Notes: generated by a model not told the origin, from the sequence alone. 19,192 bases of DNA from Methanocella_A sp964548585 (GCA_964548585.1 CAZJRS010000073.1:1-19192), one strand, 5' to 3'; counted from the stretch's first letter, positions 1-7,120 are shown. Numbers and translations are program-made.

Positions 1-15
1 GCGCCAGGATATTCA

Positions 16-522
16 TCAACTTTTTTTACAACCGTTGATCTCATGCGCTGTTTTCAGTATGTTCCGCCAGTGGCTGCCCATCCAGTAGATCTTGCCGCAC
101 TGGCCACATGCCCAGAATTCTTTTTTCTCCTCGAGAAGATGCTGCGGTACCTGGTCAGTGGCGCGCTGCATATCTTCTGAGGTCGCTTTCCTGAGCAGGC
201 TGTTACAAACAGTACACCGCACCATAACAGGTACCGTATTTATCGGGAAATGTTTGATCAGCACGCATATCTGATCTGTGACTTTATCCGGAGAGAGCAG
301 GATCGCATCAACACCAGTTGCTTTCGCCCGTTCGATCAGTCCACGGTCGCGGGAGAGAAGTACCCGGCCCTGTTCCCGGACAAGGTCGACGAGCCGCCGG
401 TCTTCGTCTGTTTCGATGTGAAGCTCCAGTGCGCTAAGCGTATCGTAGTTAAAAATGCGGAGCCACGCCACCAGTCTGCCGAGCATCCTGTCTACGAGGA
501 ACTTCGGTTTATTGACCATCAT
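16..522 (-). CDS. Mut7-C domain putative RNase (PIN-like) with C-terminal zinc ribbon
   Basis: About 168 residues. The N-terminal part (VDRMLGRLVAWLRIFNYDT, about residues 10-28) is the hallmark of the Mut7-C/DUF82 family, a predicted PIN-like RNase fold. Acidic residues that could bind metal are D11, D39 and D59, the last in LLSRDRGL. The C-terminal half carries two CxxC knuckles (C103/C106 and C139/C142), as expected for the zinc ribbon of this family. The frame stays open further upstream to 588, but that would overlap the transporter gene and add non-family residues. Two adjacent ATG codons at 522 and 519 lie just before the conserved block, so I use 522. The 32-bp gap to the transporter suggests cotranscription. 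The domain assignment is strong, but the RNA substrate is unknown and RNase activity is inferred from the family. Confidence 0.85.
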   Translation of the reverse strand: MMVNKPKFLVDRMLGRLVAWLRIFNYDTLSALELHIETDEDRRLVDLVREQGRVLLSRDRGLIERAKATGVDAILLSPDKVTDQICVLIKHFPINTVPVMVRCTVCNSLLRKATSEDMQRATDQVPQHLLEEKKEFWACGQCGKIYWMGSHWRNILKTAHEINGCKKS

Positions 523-554
523 CAGTATTGTCCCCGGTGTGTAAATTGTTACAT

Positions 555-1772
555 TTATTCGGTTACCATCCGCTCTTCGTACTTCCACATGCTGGCGGCC
601 CAGGCAACGGTCAGTATAGCCATGATCAAGATCATCACACGTAGGCCGAACTGATCCAGGGTGATGCCGAGGATCTGCCCCACGGCCTCATAGCCCCCGA
701 AGTAGGCTATGATGTATCCGCAGGCTGCGAACCACACAGCGTTGGCGGCATTCATGCCTAGCGCGAAGATCGGTCTGCCGATGTAGGTCCGTTCACGGAA
801 TGTGTTCTTGAGGATATTCTGGGTGGCAAAGCTGATCCCGGCTATGCCTGCGGTCCCGATCACACCTTCGAGGATGAATACGATAAGTGGGTCGGAGGTA
901 AAGGTGATCAGCACAAGCTCGGCGCCAAAGACGATAATACCAAGTGTGGCGATGGTTTTCCGGGTGGTAAACTGCTTCTTCGCCAGTAGCCAGTACACGG
1001 CGATGCTGACTATACTAACTACAACGCTGAGAATGCCTAGCCAGACGCTTCTGATGCCCACATTGGCAAAGAAAACCTTCGATAGTGATGACCAGGTACT
1101 GATCGTGAGTGTCGTAAACAGCATGGTCAGCAGGAATGTGACCAGCGTACGTTTATGGTTTAAGATTTTGCCCAGGTCTTCTTTGATGGGATACTTGCCG
1201 TAGGTCTTGTAATATATAGGATCTTTAAGCAGGGAGAACAATACTGTCGAGATGATGAGAAAACCCAGTGCGGACAATAGCCAGATCCCATACCCGAAAG
1301 CCTGTACGGTGATGCCCGCAGCCAGGGGCGTCAACGCGCTCATGACGGTAGTGACCACGTTATAGCGGGAGAAGGCGTCGGTAGTAGACAATCGGTAGGC
1401 ATCAATGAGCTCGCATACCATCAGAAAGGACAAAGTCCAAAAGGTGCCCGCGGCAAGGCCGATAAATAAGCCCGAGATGATCAGGGAAGCCGGAGTCGGC
1501 GATACGTAGAGCATGATCTCGTAGATAGCAGATACGATGCCTACACCCAGGAACATCTTTTTCGGGTTGACATGCCTGAGCAGGATGATGCTGAGAAGAT
1601 TCGAGACGGCTGAGCCGATGCTGATCATAGCGAAGTGCAAGCTATAGTAAGGCGCCGGTATGCCGTAGTCGATGGCATACTGGGGTATGAACAGGACAAC
1701 GCTCAGTCGCCCGTAGAACATCAGCACGAACATGATCAGAAACAGATCGAGTGCTGTCAATCGTTTCAGCAT
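555..1772 (-). CDS. Major facilitator superfamily transporter
   Basis: A 405-residue, very hydrophobic protein with about twelve predicted membrane segments in two groups of six, split near residues 190-210 by a polar, lysine-rich cytoplasmic loop (DPIYYKTYGKYPIKEDLGK). This is the usual length and layout of an MFS permease. The first segment begins about ten residues after the start (LFLIMFVLMFYGRLS), and an arginine-glycine pair in segment 1 resembles other MFS proteins. Nothing in the sequence identifies the substrate; drug, sugar or organic-anion export are all possible. The ATG at 1772 lies only about 25-35 nt downstream of a TATA-like box, so the message may be leaderless. The Mut7-C gene follows 32 bp later on the same strand. 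Confidence 0.88.
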   Translation of the reverse strand: MLKRLTALDLFLIMFVLMFYGRLSVVLFIPQYAIDYGIPAPYYSLHFAMISIGSAVSNLLSIILLRHVNPKKMFLGVGIVSAIYEIMLYVSPTPASLIISGLFIGLAAGTFWTLSFLMVCELIDAYRLSTTDAFSRYNVVTTVMSALTPLAAGITVQAFGYGIWLLSALGFLIISTVLFSLLKDPIYYKTYGKYPIKEDLGKILNHKRTLVTFLLTMLFTTLTISTWSSLSKVFFANVGIRSVWLGILSVVVSIVSIAVYWLLAKKQFTTRKTIATLGIIVFGAELVLITFTSDPLIVFILEGVIGTAGIAGISFATQNILKNTFRERTYIGRPIFALGMNAANAVWFAACGYIIAYFGGYEAVGQILGITLDQFGLRVMILIMAILTVAWAASMWKYEERMVTE

Positions 1773-1795
1773 CTGATGATACTATCTTGGCCAGA

Positions 1796-1807
1796 GGATA
1801 TATTAGT
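1796..1807 (-). promoter_or_regulatory. TATA-like box of the MFS gene
   Basis: On the minus strand the sequence ACTAATATATCC lies about 25-35 nt upstream of the ATG at 1772. With archaeal spacing (start roughly 25 nt downstream of TATA), transcription would begin at or very near the ATG. This is an inference from sequence only. Confidence 0.4.
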
Positions 1808-1890
1808 TGAGATGGGAAAATGCTACATCCAGAGATCAGTCCAGTATAAAGCCACTGTATCAACCGGTTAGCTATTTCACCTGACGTAAA

Positions 1891-1900
1891 CGATATAAAC
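1891..1900 (+). promoter_or_regulatory. TATA-like box of the lipoprotein gene
   Basis: CGATATAAAC lies about 50 nt upstream of the ATG at 1947, which would give a leader of about 20-25 nt. It sits in the 174-bp divergent spacer shared with the MFS gene. Spacing and composition are the only support. Confidence 0.35.
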
Positions 1901-1946
1901 CATAAGCTCTATGTCGATTCCATAAAAGGCCCCAGACCGTGTGATC

Positions 1947-2441
1947 ATGAGAGGAAAATATCTCGCTGTGCTATCCATCATCGCCTTATCGATTAGCGCA
2001 GCCGGCTGTACGACAACACAGGCAACCGTACCGGATAAGTACGGAGGATACCTCAGCGAAATGAACTGCGGCAACACCGATTTTTCGATTGCCAGCGATC
2101 ACTACTCCAACGCCTCGCAGTTTTTCTCAAAAAGCAGGTACGCCCCTGCCATTCAAGAGATAAAAGAAGCCCAAAAAGGATACGATCGGGCTTTACAGCA
2201 CTACGAAAACATGTCGGCTAATGCAGACCGAGAAGATCGTCGGGCATATGGAGATGCGTTACAAGCCTACGCCCGAAGCTGCATGTATGCTTCCGGATCC
2301 TACGGCGATGCTTACCTCGCATTCCAGAACGGAGATAGCATCAGAGGCAACTCACGCCTGAAAGACGCCACCGACTATATCGAACAGGCCAACAAAGATC
2401 ACGCGAAAGCAGTAGCCCTGCAGCCTGATGCGATTGTCTAA
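1947..2441 (+). CDS. Predicted secreted lipoprotein with a TPR-like helical body
   Basis: About 164 residues. A short positive N-terminus (MRGK) is followed by a hydrophobic stretch and a lipobox, SAAGC, with the lipidated Cys at residue 21, so the mature protein should be anchored to the outer face of the membrane. The mature part is polar and helical. The stretch around residues 50-90 (SQFFSKSRYAPAIQEI and onwards) has the spacing of tetratricopeptide-like helix pairs. Two further Cys residues (in EMNCGN and ARSCMY) could form a disulfide. An in-frame GTG at 1941 is an alternative start two codons earlier. I do not recognise a specific family; the TPR-like resemblance is weak. It is divergent from the MFS gene and probably monocistronic. 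Confidence 0.75.
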   Translation: MRGKYLAVLSIIALSISAAGCTTTQATVPDKYGGYLSEMNCGNTDFSIASDHYSNASQFFSKSRYAPAIQEIKEAQKGYDRALQHYENMSANADREDRRAYGDALQAYARSCMYASGSYGDAYLAFQNGDSIRGNSRLKDATDYIEQANKDHAKAVALQPDAIV

Positions 2442-2510
2442 TTTTGGTTAAATTACTAAGATCACACAGAAAACGGGAATATACAGGTCTCGTTATATGT
2501 CATACCTATA

Positions 2511-2527
2511 TTTTTTAAAAAAAATAA
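2511..2527 (-). terminator. U-rich terminator after the small Cys-rich gene
   Basis: On the minus strand, 14 nt after the TGA at 2541-2543, the sequence reads TTATTTTTTTTAAAAAA. An uninterrupted run of eight T fits archaeal intrinsic termination, which needs only a U tract. The mirrored run of six T on the plus strand could also stop lipoprotein transcription arriving from 2441. Confidence 0.5.
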
Positions 2528-2534
2528 GTCACTT
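2521..2534. repeat. 14-bp direct repeat, copy 1
   Basis: The sequence AAAATAAGTCACTT here is identical to positions 3089-3102. The two copies bracket the small Cys-rich gene and the spacer upstream of it. On the minus strand each copy lies at the 3' end of a gene: 7-20 nt beyond the stop for copy 1, and spanning the stop codon of nth for copy 2. Confidence 0.7.
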
Positions 2535-2540
2535 CTCGAC

Positions 2541-2819
2541 TCAGATCTCGTCATCCTCGTGGACTGGAGTCATATCTATGATGGTGTCAGGGTCGAGTTT
2601 CCACTCCGCGCATGCGCCCTTCGCCTCGATAGTAGAGTCGATTCCCCGGTAGGGTTTTCCTCTTACTTTCACTGCGTTGAGGATGCAGAATTTTGCGTAG
2701 GTCCCGGGTCTTGTTTCGACTGTGACATATGCTTCGTTCACGCAATTACAGCACATTTTTGCGTACTGCTCGCCTTCGTATTCGAAGATGCGGTTGTGTT
2801 TGTCATTTTTCTTTGTCAT
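2541..2819 (-). CDS. Small Cys-rich protein of unknown function
   Basis: A 92-residue, polar, probably cytoplasmic protein with no signal peptide or membrane segment. Five Cys residues (C23, C24, C26, C45, C70) include a CCNC cluster, so it could bind zinc or an iron-sulfur cluster. The middle part reads as alternating beta segments (EAYVTVETR, YAKFCILNAVKVRG), consistent with a small beta-rich fold, and the C-terminus is acidic (HEDDEI). I do not recognise the family. It is followed by a clear U-rich terminator. The upstream spacer holds only a 38-codon frame ending two nucleotides before this ATG. No strong ribosome binding site is seen, only a weak GGGA about 8 nt upstream. It lies inside the segment bounded by the 14-bp direct repeats. 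Confidence 0.6.
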   Translation of the reverse strand: MTKKNDKHNRIFEYEGEQYAKMCCNCVNEAYVTVETRPGTYAKFCILNAVKVRGKPYRGIDSTIEAKGACAEWKLDPDTIIDMTPVHEDDEI

Positions 2820-2821
2820 TA

Positions 2822-2938
2822 TTAAATCCCGTCCATTCCGATGCGGACGAATCTATCGATCACAATACAGGCTGCCATCGCCACCCCATGTGCTACGATC
2901 ATCGTAGGGGTCTCCATTGTACACATGAGAGTGGACAT
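2822..2938 (-). other. Possible 38-codon micro-ORF upstream of the Cys-rich gene
   Basis: An ATG frame of 38 residues with a hydrophobic centre (GVAMAACIVID) ends in TAA two nucleotides before the ATG of the 92-residue protein. The tight spacing would suit a leader peptide or translational coupling. There is no visible ribosome binding site, and adjacent frames on both strands also contain hydrophobic stretches, so it may be chance or decayed coding sequence. Confidence 0.2.
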
Positions 2939-3002
2939 GATGAATGTTCAGTATCTGATTGCGACCGTACTGCTATCCACGTGGTTACGAGCCCCACTGT
3001 AA
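2841..3002 (+). other. Possible 53-codon hydrophobic micro-ORF
   Basis: An ATG frame of 53 residues with hydrophobic stretches (ATIIVGVSIV and YLIATVLLSTW) that could form one or two membrane segments. It overlaps the opposite-strand 38-codon frame. No ribosome binding site is visible. The 2820-3096 spacer also contains a 15-bp palindrome, CTACGAT-C-ATCGTAG, at 2893-2907. I regard coding here as unproven. Confidence 0.15.
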
Positions 3003-3088
3003 TAATCCTTGTTATAGATGTCCCGGTTCCTGAGGGGGGAGCTACGATTATCCTTTGCTGTTTTATGCTGGATAATTCTTTACCACTT

Positions 3089-3102
3089 AAAATAAGTCAC
3101 TT
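3089..3102. repeat. 14-bp direct repeat, copy 2
   Basis: Identical to 2521-2534. This copy spans the TGA stop codon of the endonuclease III gene (3097-3099), so if the repeats arose by insertion the event was at the very 3' end of nth. Confidence 0.7.
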
Positions 3103-3768
3103 TCTGAACCCGATTTGCCGGGCGTAATCGCATACGTCCACCAAAAAGCACCTGTCATGCTGCGGGTTCTGGGCTTTGCAGGTTTCCCTGCCGAACTTGA
3201 TCAACGCAACGTGGACCGAACCGCGCATGCCTTCGGGTACCTTTTCCATCAGTATCCGGCGTACAGCCTCGTGGTCGGCTTTCTCGGGGACGATACCGAG
3301 CCGTTTAGTGATGCGGAAGACGTGGGTGTCTACCGGGATGAGGTCCCGGTCGCAGGAGAATAAGAGTACACAGTCGGCGGTCTTCGGACCCACGCCTTTG
3401 ATGGATAAAAGCTCTTTTCGGGCGATTTCAGGGTCTGTCTCGCAGACGAAGTCGAGAGTGCCACCGTAATCGTCTATAACCAGCTGCGCCACGTTTTTGA
3501 TGAGCTTCGCTTTTTGCTCGTGGAGGCCGCCGATTTTGATGAGTTGCGAGATTTCAGATTCCGGGGCGGCTGCCAGCTTCTCCGGCGTATTGTAGACCTC
3601 GTACAGGCTGGCGAAAGCCCTGTGCGAGTTACGATCAGTTGTGTTCTGCGACAGGATCGTAGCCACCAGCACGTCGAAGGGCTTGCCACGCGTATAGTCG
3701 TAGCGGCCATAGTGAGCGATCAGACGGCGAGAGATCTCTACAGTTTTACTGTCGACTGGGGTAATCAT
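3097..3768 (-). CDS. nth: Endonuclease III (DNA glycosylase/AP lyase) with an altered Fe-S motif
   Basis: A 223-residue protein, the normal length for endonuclease III. This enzyme removes oxidised pyrimidines from DNA and cleaves the abasic site in base excision repair. The helix-hairpin-helix LLSIKGVGPKTADCVLL (about 120-136) contains the expected catalytic Lys129, and VDTHVFRI carries the catalytic Asp147. The N-terminal helix motif ILSQNTTD (38-45) is also typical. The C-terminal cluster motif is normally C-x6-C-x2-C-x5-C. Here it reads C197-x6-H204-x2-C207-x5-C213, so the second Cys is replaced by His. The CAT codon is clear in the DNA. The cluster may be bound by three Cys and one His, be labile, or be absent. 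The stop codon falls inside the second copy of the 14-bp repeat. The gene is monocistronic, with its promoter in the 3769-3901 spacer. Confidence 0.93.
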   Translation of the reverse strand: MITPVDSKTVEISRRLIAHYGRYDYTRGKPFDVLVATILSQNTTDRNSHRAFASLYEVYNTPEKLAAAPESEISQLIKIGGLHEQKAKLIKNVAQLVIDDYGGTLDFVCETDPEIARKELLSIKGVGPKTADCVLLFSCDRDLIPVDTHVFRITKRLGIVPEKADHEAVRRILMEKVPEGMRGSVHVALIKFGRETCKAQNPQHDRCFLVDVCDYARQIGFRK

Positions 3769-3850
3769 AAGAACACAAGATTGTCAGCATCATAGCCAAT
3801 ATACATTTTGTTGGTGTACAGTGATAGCGCTGGCAGGTCAAATACCGGTT

Positions 3851-3887
3851 TAAAAATAGTGGAACTGGTCCGTTCCGGAATTTTTTT
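3851..3887. terminator. Bidirectional hairpin with flanking T tracts
   Basis: GGAAC-TGGTCC-GTTCC at 3861-3876 forms a 5-bp stem. On the plus strand it is followed by seven T (3881-3887). On the minus strand it is followed by ACTATTTTTA (3860-3851). It lies directly downstream of the class I aminotransferase stop and upstream of nth, so it most likely ends the riboflavin/aminotransferase transcript. Confidence 0.5.
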
Positions 3888-3901
3888 ACTTGAAGAATGA
3901 A

Positions 3902-5026
3902 TCACCGACTAGCGAAATATTTCTTCATCCTGGCCAGTCCCTCAACGATTTGCTCCATGGAAGAGGCGTACGACATCCTCAGATGATCGTTGCTGTCCGG
4001 CCCGAAGGCGGATCCCGGCGTCATGCCCACACCCGCTTCGAGTAGTCCCTCGGCGATCTTCTCCGAGTTTCCGTCGACTTTCGGATATGCGTAGAAGGCC
4101 CCTGTCGGAGTCGGACATTCCAGGCCCATCTCCTTCAAGCCTTTCATGACTACGTCTCTACGGGCTTCGAACTGCTTTCGCATGGCTTCCACACTATCCT
4201 GTGGTCCAGTCAGTGCTGCGAGCGCACCATGCTGGACAAAAGTGGTCGGGCTTGAGATCGTGTGCTGTTGCACCTTCAGCAGGTTCTGGAAGAGTGGCTT
4301 CGGTGCCGTAATGTACCCGATACGCCAGCCTGCCATGGCATATGCCTTTGAGAAGCCGTTGACGGTAATGGTCTGATCAGGGATCATGGTGCCGATACTG
4401 AGGTGCTTTACCCCGTAGATGATCTTCTCGTAGATCTCATCGGACAGAACGTAAAAGCCGTGGTCGGCAGCCAGATCGGCTACCATAACGAGGTCTTTTT
4501 TATCGAGCACAGTTCCCGAAGGGTTATTCGGGCTGTTGATGATAACAAGCTTGGTTTTCTTAGTGATGTGATCGGCAAAGTTCGCCGGTATTGAGCCGTT
4601 TTCTTCGGACTTGACCCAGACGGTCTTTGCGTCACTCATCTTAATGCAGGCATCGTAGGATACCCACGACGGCTCCAGCAGGATCGCCTCGTCACCCTTT
4701 CCCAGGAGGCTAAAACATGCTTCGAATATGGCGTGCTTGGCCCCTGGTGTCACGATCACATCTTTGCCGGTGACGTCGAGACCGTTGTCGATCTTGAACT
4801 TGGCTGCGATGGCGTCTCGCAGCTCCGGGATGCCGGCAGATGGCGCGTAGTGCGTCTTACCGCTTTCCATCGCCTTGATCGCTGCGCTCCTGATATGCGC
4901 TGGCGTATCAAAGTCCGGCTCACCCAGACCAAAGCTGAGGATGTCTTTGCCCTGCTTTTTCAGCTCGTTAGTCAGGTCGGCGATCCTCAGTGTCGCCGAC
5001 TCTTCTACCTGATCCAGCCTGGACAT
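3902..5026 (-). CDS. Class I PLP-dependent aminotransferase (aspartate aminotransferase-like)
   Basis: A 374-residue fold-type I aminotransferase. Key residues are visible: the substrate-side FGLGEPDFDTP (32-42), SPNNPSG (165-171), SDEIYE with the pyridine-binding Asp196, and the PLP Schiff-base Lys227 in GFSKAYAMAGWRIGY. The arginine of LRMSYASS near the C-terminus should bind the alpha-carboxylate. This pattern matches the archaeal aspartate/aromatic aminotransferase group, so transamination of aspartate or a similar amino acid with 2-oxoglutarate is likely. The exact substrate cannot be read from the sequence. The open frame runs on to 5398, but that part is ribH in another frame. The start at 5026 gives the family N-terminus and lies 8 nt after the ribH stop, so the two are surely cotranscribed. 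Confidence 0.92.
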   Translation of the reverse strand: MSRLDQVEESATLRIADLTNELKKQGKDILSFGLGEPDFDTPAHIRSAAIKAMESGKTHYAPSAGIPELRDAIAAKFKIDNGLDVTGKDVIVTPGAKHAIFEACFSLLGKGDEAILLEPSWVSYDACIKMSDAKTVWVKSEENGSIPANFADHITKKTKLVIINSPNNPSGTVLDKKDLVMVADLAADHGFYVLSDEIYEKIIYGVKHLSIGTMIPDQTITVNGFSKAYAMAGWRIGYITAPKPLFQNLLKVQQHTISSPTTFVQHGALAALTGPQDSVEAMRKQFEARRDVVMKGLKEMGLECPTPTGAFYAYPKVDGNSEKIAEGLLEAGVGMTPGSAFGPDSNDHLRMSYASSMEQIVEGLARMKKYFASR

Positions 5027-5034
5027 AGAAGATC

Positions 5035-5460
5035 TCAGTATTCCCTGATCCTGCGTACCATCTTGACGGCGGCTTCTACAGCACGCTTGGCGTAGTCGAT
5101 ACGGTCGTGGGCTTCCAGCCTGGTCATACCCGGCCCTGCGATGCCGAGCATGATGGGCTTGTCGTATTCCAGCGAGAGGTCGGTGATCTTCCTCGTCGCC
5201 TGGTTTACCACGATCTGGTCGTGGTCGGTTGCGCCTTCGATGACACTGCCAATCGTGACGATCGCGTCGATGGTCTTGTCTGCCGCCATCTTCTTGATGG
5301 CGAGGGGCATGTCGTAAACACCAGGCACGTAGAAGACCTTTGTCACCTTTGCACCCAAAAAGTTCGCGTGCTCCTTGCCAAGCAGTTCCATCTGCCACGT
5401 CAGGTCACGGTTGAACTCCGCGACCACAAACCCAATCCTGATCTCGTTGTTTGCTGCCAT
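5035..5460 (-). CDS. ribH: 6,7-dimethyl-8-ribityllumazine synthase
   Basis: A 141-residue protein, typical of archaeal RibH. It condenses 5-amino-6-ribitylaminouracil with 3,4-dihydroxybutanone 4-phosphate, the penultimate step of riboflavin synthesis. Visible motifs are AEFNRD (14-19) for the pyrimidine site, VPGVYDMPLAIKK (45-57), and TIGSVIEGATDHDQIV, where His80 corresponds to the proposed catalytic histidine. The GATDHDQ form differs from the common bacterial GxTxHF, as often seen in archaea. The enzyme normally forms icosahedral or pentameric assemblies. It lies directly after ribC (29-bp gap) and before an aminotransferase, so the last two steps of riboflavin synthesis are encoded together. 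Methanogens need riboflavin for FAD and FMN and share the ribityl-uracil precursor with coenzyme F420 synthesis. Confidence 0.95.
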   Translation of the reverse strand: MAANNEIRIGFVVAEFNRDLTWQMELLGKEHANFLGAKVTKVFYVPGVYDMPLAIKKMAADKTIDAIVTIGSVIEGATDHDQIVVNQATRKITDLSLEYDKPIMLGIAGPGMTRLEAHDRIDYAKRAVEAAVKMVRRIREY

Positions 5461-5489
5461 TACGATCAGACCTATAACAATAAATTGAA

Positions 5490-5954
5490 TTAGATCCTTG
5501 CGGGGCCGACGTCCTCGTAGCCCTGCCTCTGCCCCGTGCCTGCCTGCCGTTCCAGGGATCGCTGGTCGAAGAGCAGCCGGACCACGTTCAATGCGTGTTC
5601 TCTGGCCCTCTTCTCCATCAGCGCCGCCAGTTCGCGGCCGTCGGGTGCCTCGTCCTCGTGGACGAATACCTCAATAATATGCTTATTTGTCATCAGCTGA
5701 CAAATAATTATGCCCATGCTGGCTTCGTGGGCGCACGTCTTGTCCACCGGCTTGGAGCCGGGCATGCCCAGCGCCATGACTATATCGCACTGGTGCTCGT
5801 CGATGAGCTTTTTGCACGCGACCGGGAGATCCTTGATCCCCGGAACGGTGTACCGCTCGATCTTCACCGAGCCGTTGCGCTTGATCTCATCGATCGCTGC
5901 CTTACCCATGTCGAACCGGGCGAACGTCGTGTCTGCAATACCCACTTTAGCCAT
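5490..5954 (-). CDS. ribC: Archaeal riboflavin synthase
   Basis: A 154-residue protein of the archaeal riboflavin synthase family, which is related to lumazine synthase rather than to bacterial RibE. It dismutates two lumazine molecules to riboflavin. Recognisable parts are GIADTTFARFDMGKAA (5-20), YTVPGIKDLPVACKKL (35-50), ALGMPGS (61-67) and HEASMGIIICQLMTNKHIIE followed by VFVHEDEA (about 76-103), all characteristic of this family. The tail from about residue 128 (polar, Gly/Gln-rich) is poorly conserved. The start ATG at 5954 is preceded by a GGGGA ribosome binding site. A strong TATA-like sequence lies 29-42 nt upstream inside the end of the preceding gene, so ribC probably has its own promoter as well as possible readthrough. 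Confidence 0.93.
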   Translation of the reverse strand: MAKVGIADTTFARFDMGKAAIDEIKRNGSVKIERYTVPGIKDLPVACKKLIDEHQCDIVMALGMPGSKPVDKTCAHEASMGIIICQLMTNKHIIEVFVHEDEAPDGRELAALMEKRAREHALNVVRLLFDQRSLERQAGTGQRQGYEDVGPARI

Positions 5955-5980
5955 CAGGAAATCCCCTGAACACTCAGTAG

Positions 5981-7120
5981 TTAATTTTTATATACCTTTC
6001 TCAGAGCCTCTACACCGGCGCCAGGTTTCTCGATGACCTTGAACTGGACCAGTGCCTCTTCGATAGCCGTGAACGTGCGGATGAGATCGTCACCCGTGAA
6101 CGCGTTCATGCTCGGGATCCTGAAGATCTTGCCATCCAGCCGGTCCTGACCGCCCGAGATGGTGATACCCTTAGTCTTGACGGTGCCGCGGAGGTCCTTG
6201 TCGGTGATGCCCGCAGGGGTCTTGATCGCTGTTACGGTGTTTGAGAGTACTGTGTACTTATCCGTCACGGGATACAGTTCCATGCCAAGGGCTTTTGCCG
6301 CTGCACGGATCGCTTCTGCGCCCTGCCTGTGCCGGGCTATGCGGTTGTCCATCCCCTCTTCTGCTATGAGCTTCATGGCTTCCTGCATGCCGAAGAAGAG
6401 TGTGATTGCCGGGGTGAACGGAGTCTCAGCCTTGGCTGCTTCAGCCGACTTCTTGTACTTCTTCAGGTCCAGGTAGTACGGCGGGTTCTTCACAACGCCA
6501 TCCCAGGCTTTCTGGCTGACCGAGATGGTTGCAAGGCCCGACGGTGCCCCGAGGCTCTTCTGGGAGCCCGATACTACTACATCGACACCCCACTTGTCGG
6601 CATCGACCAGGTCGCCACCTGCCGAGGTGACCGTGTCCATGACAAAGATCGCATTATATTTCTTCGCCAGTTTACCAATCTCTTCCGCGGGGTTCTTTAC
6701 ACCGGCCGAGGTCTCGTTGTGCACCATTGCGATGACCTTGGTCGGTGCTTTCGCCAGTGCTTCTTCAACTTTGCCGAGATCGACGGGAGTGCCCCACTCG
6801 AACTCTAGGCTTTCCACCTGGCCATAGCGCTGGCCGATATCCCGGAAGCGCTCGCCAAATTTACCGTTGACGATTGAAACCATCCGGTCTCCCTTGACGA
6901 GGTTCGAGATTGCTGCTTCCATAGCCGACGAACCGGAGCCCGAAAGGACGTAAGTATCATTCTTAGTGTTGACGATCTCCTTGATAGCGTTCCTGCAGTC
7001 GTCGTAGATTGCGGAAAACGCCTTGTCCCGGTGGCTGATCATCTGCCTTGACATAGCCTGCAGCACCCGTGGGTGCAACATGACCGGACCCGGTATCATG
7101 AGTAACGGTTCGTTTGCCAT
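5981..7120 (-). CDS. Class V PLP-dependent aminotransferase (alanine/serine-glyoxylate or aspartate type)
   Basis: A 379-residue class V aminotransferase. Near the N-terminus LLMIPGPVMLHPRVL (6-20) is the family signature. LSGSGSSAMEAA (59-70) binds the PLP phosphate, D162 in VMDTVTSAGGDLVD contacts the pyridine ring, and Lys188 in SGSQKSLGAPSGL is the Schiff-base lysine. Enzymes of this group are annotated as alanine-glyoxylate or serine-pyruvate aminotransferase. In methanogens a close relative (Methanocaldococcus MJ0959) was reported as a broad-specificity aspartate aminotransferase able to make phosphoserine, so that role is plausible. The frame extends upstream to 7225, but GGAG 9-12 nt before the ATG at 7120 and the conserved N-terminus fix this start. 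It ends 26 bp before ribC. Confidence 0.92.
   Translation of the reverse strand: MANEPLLMIPGPVMLHPRVLQAMSRQMISHRDKAFSAIYDDCRNAIKEIVNTKNDTYVLSGSGSSAMEAAISNLVKGDRMVSIVNGKFGERFRDIGQRYGQVESLEFEWGTPVDLGKVEEALAKAPTKVIAMVHNETSAGVKNPAEEIGKLAKKYNAIFVMDTVTSAGGDLVDADKWGVDVVVSGSQKSLGAPSGLATISVSQKAWDGVVKNPPYYLDLKKYKKSAEAAKAETPFTPAITLFFGMQEAMKLIAEEGMDNRIARHRQGAEAIRAAAKALGMELYPVTDKYTVLSNTVTAIKTPAGITDKDLRGTVKTKGITISGGQDRLDGKIFRIPSMNAFTGDDLIRTFTAIEEALVQFKVIEKPGAGVEALRKVYKN
5983..5996 (-). promoter_or_regulatory. Internal TATA box for ribC-ribH, inside the preceding coding end
   Basis: On the minus strand GGTATATAAAAATT encodes the last residues (VYKN) of the class V aminotransferase and at the same time is a near-ideal archaeal TATA box. 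The ribC ATG is at 5954, so a start about 25 nt downstream would leave a leader of roughly 10 nt carrying the GGGGA ribosome binding site. Confidence 0.5.

Noticed and set aside
5027..5398. N-terminal extension of the class I aminotransferase frame
   Set aside because: It overlaps ribH in another frame, is rich in Arg/His/Asp typical of a shadow frame, and does not resemble aminotransferases. The family N-terminus begins at 5026.
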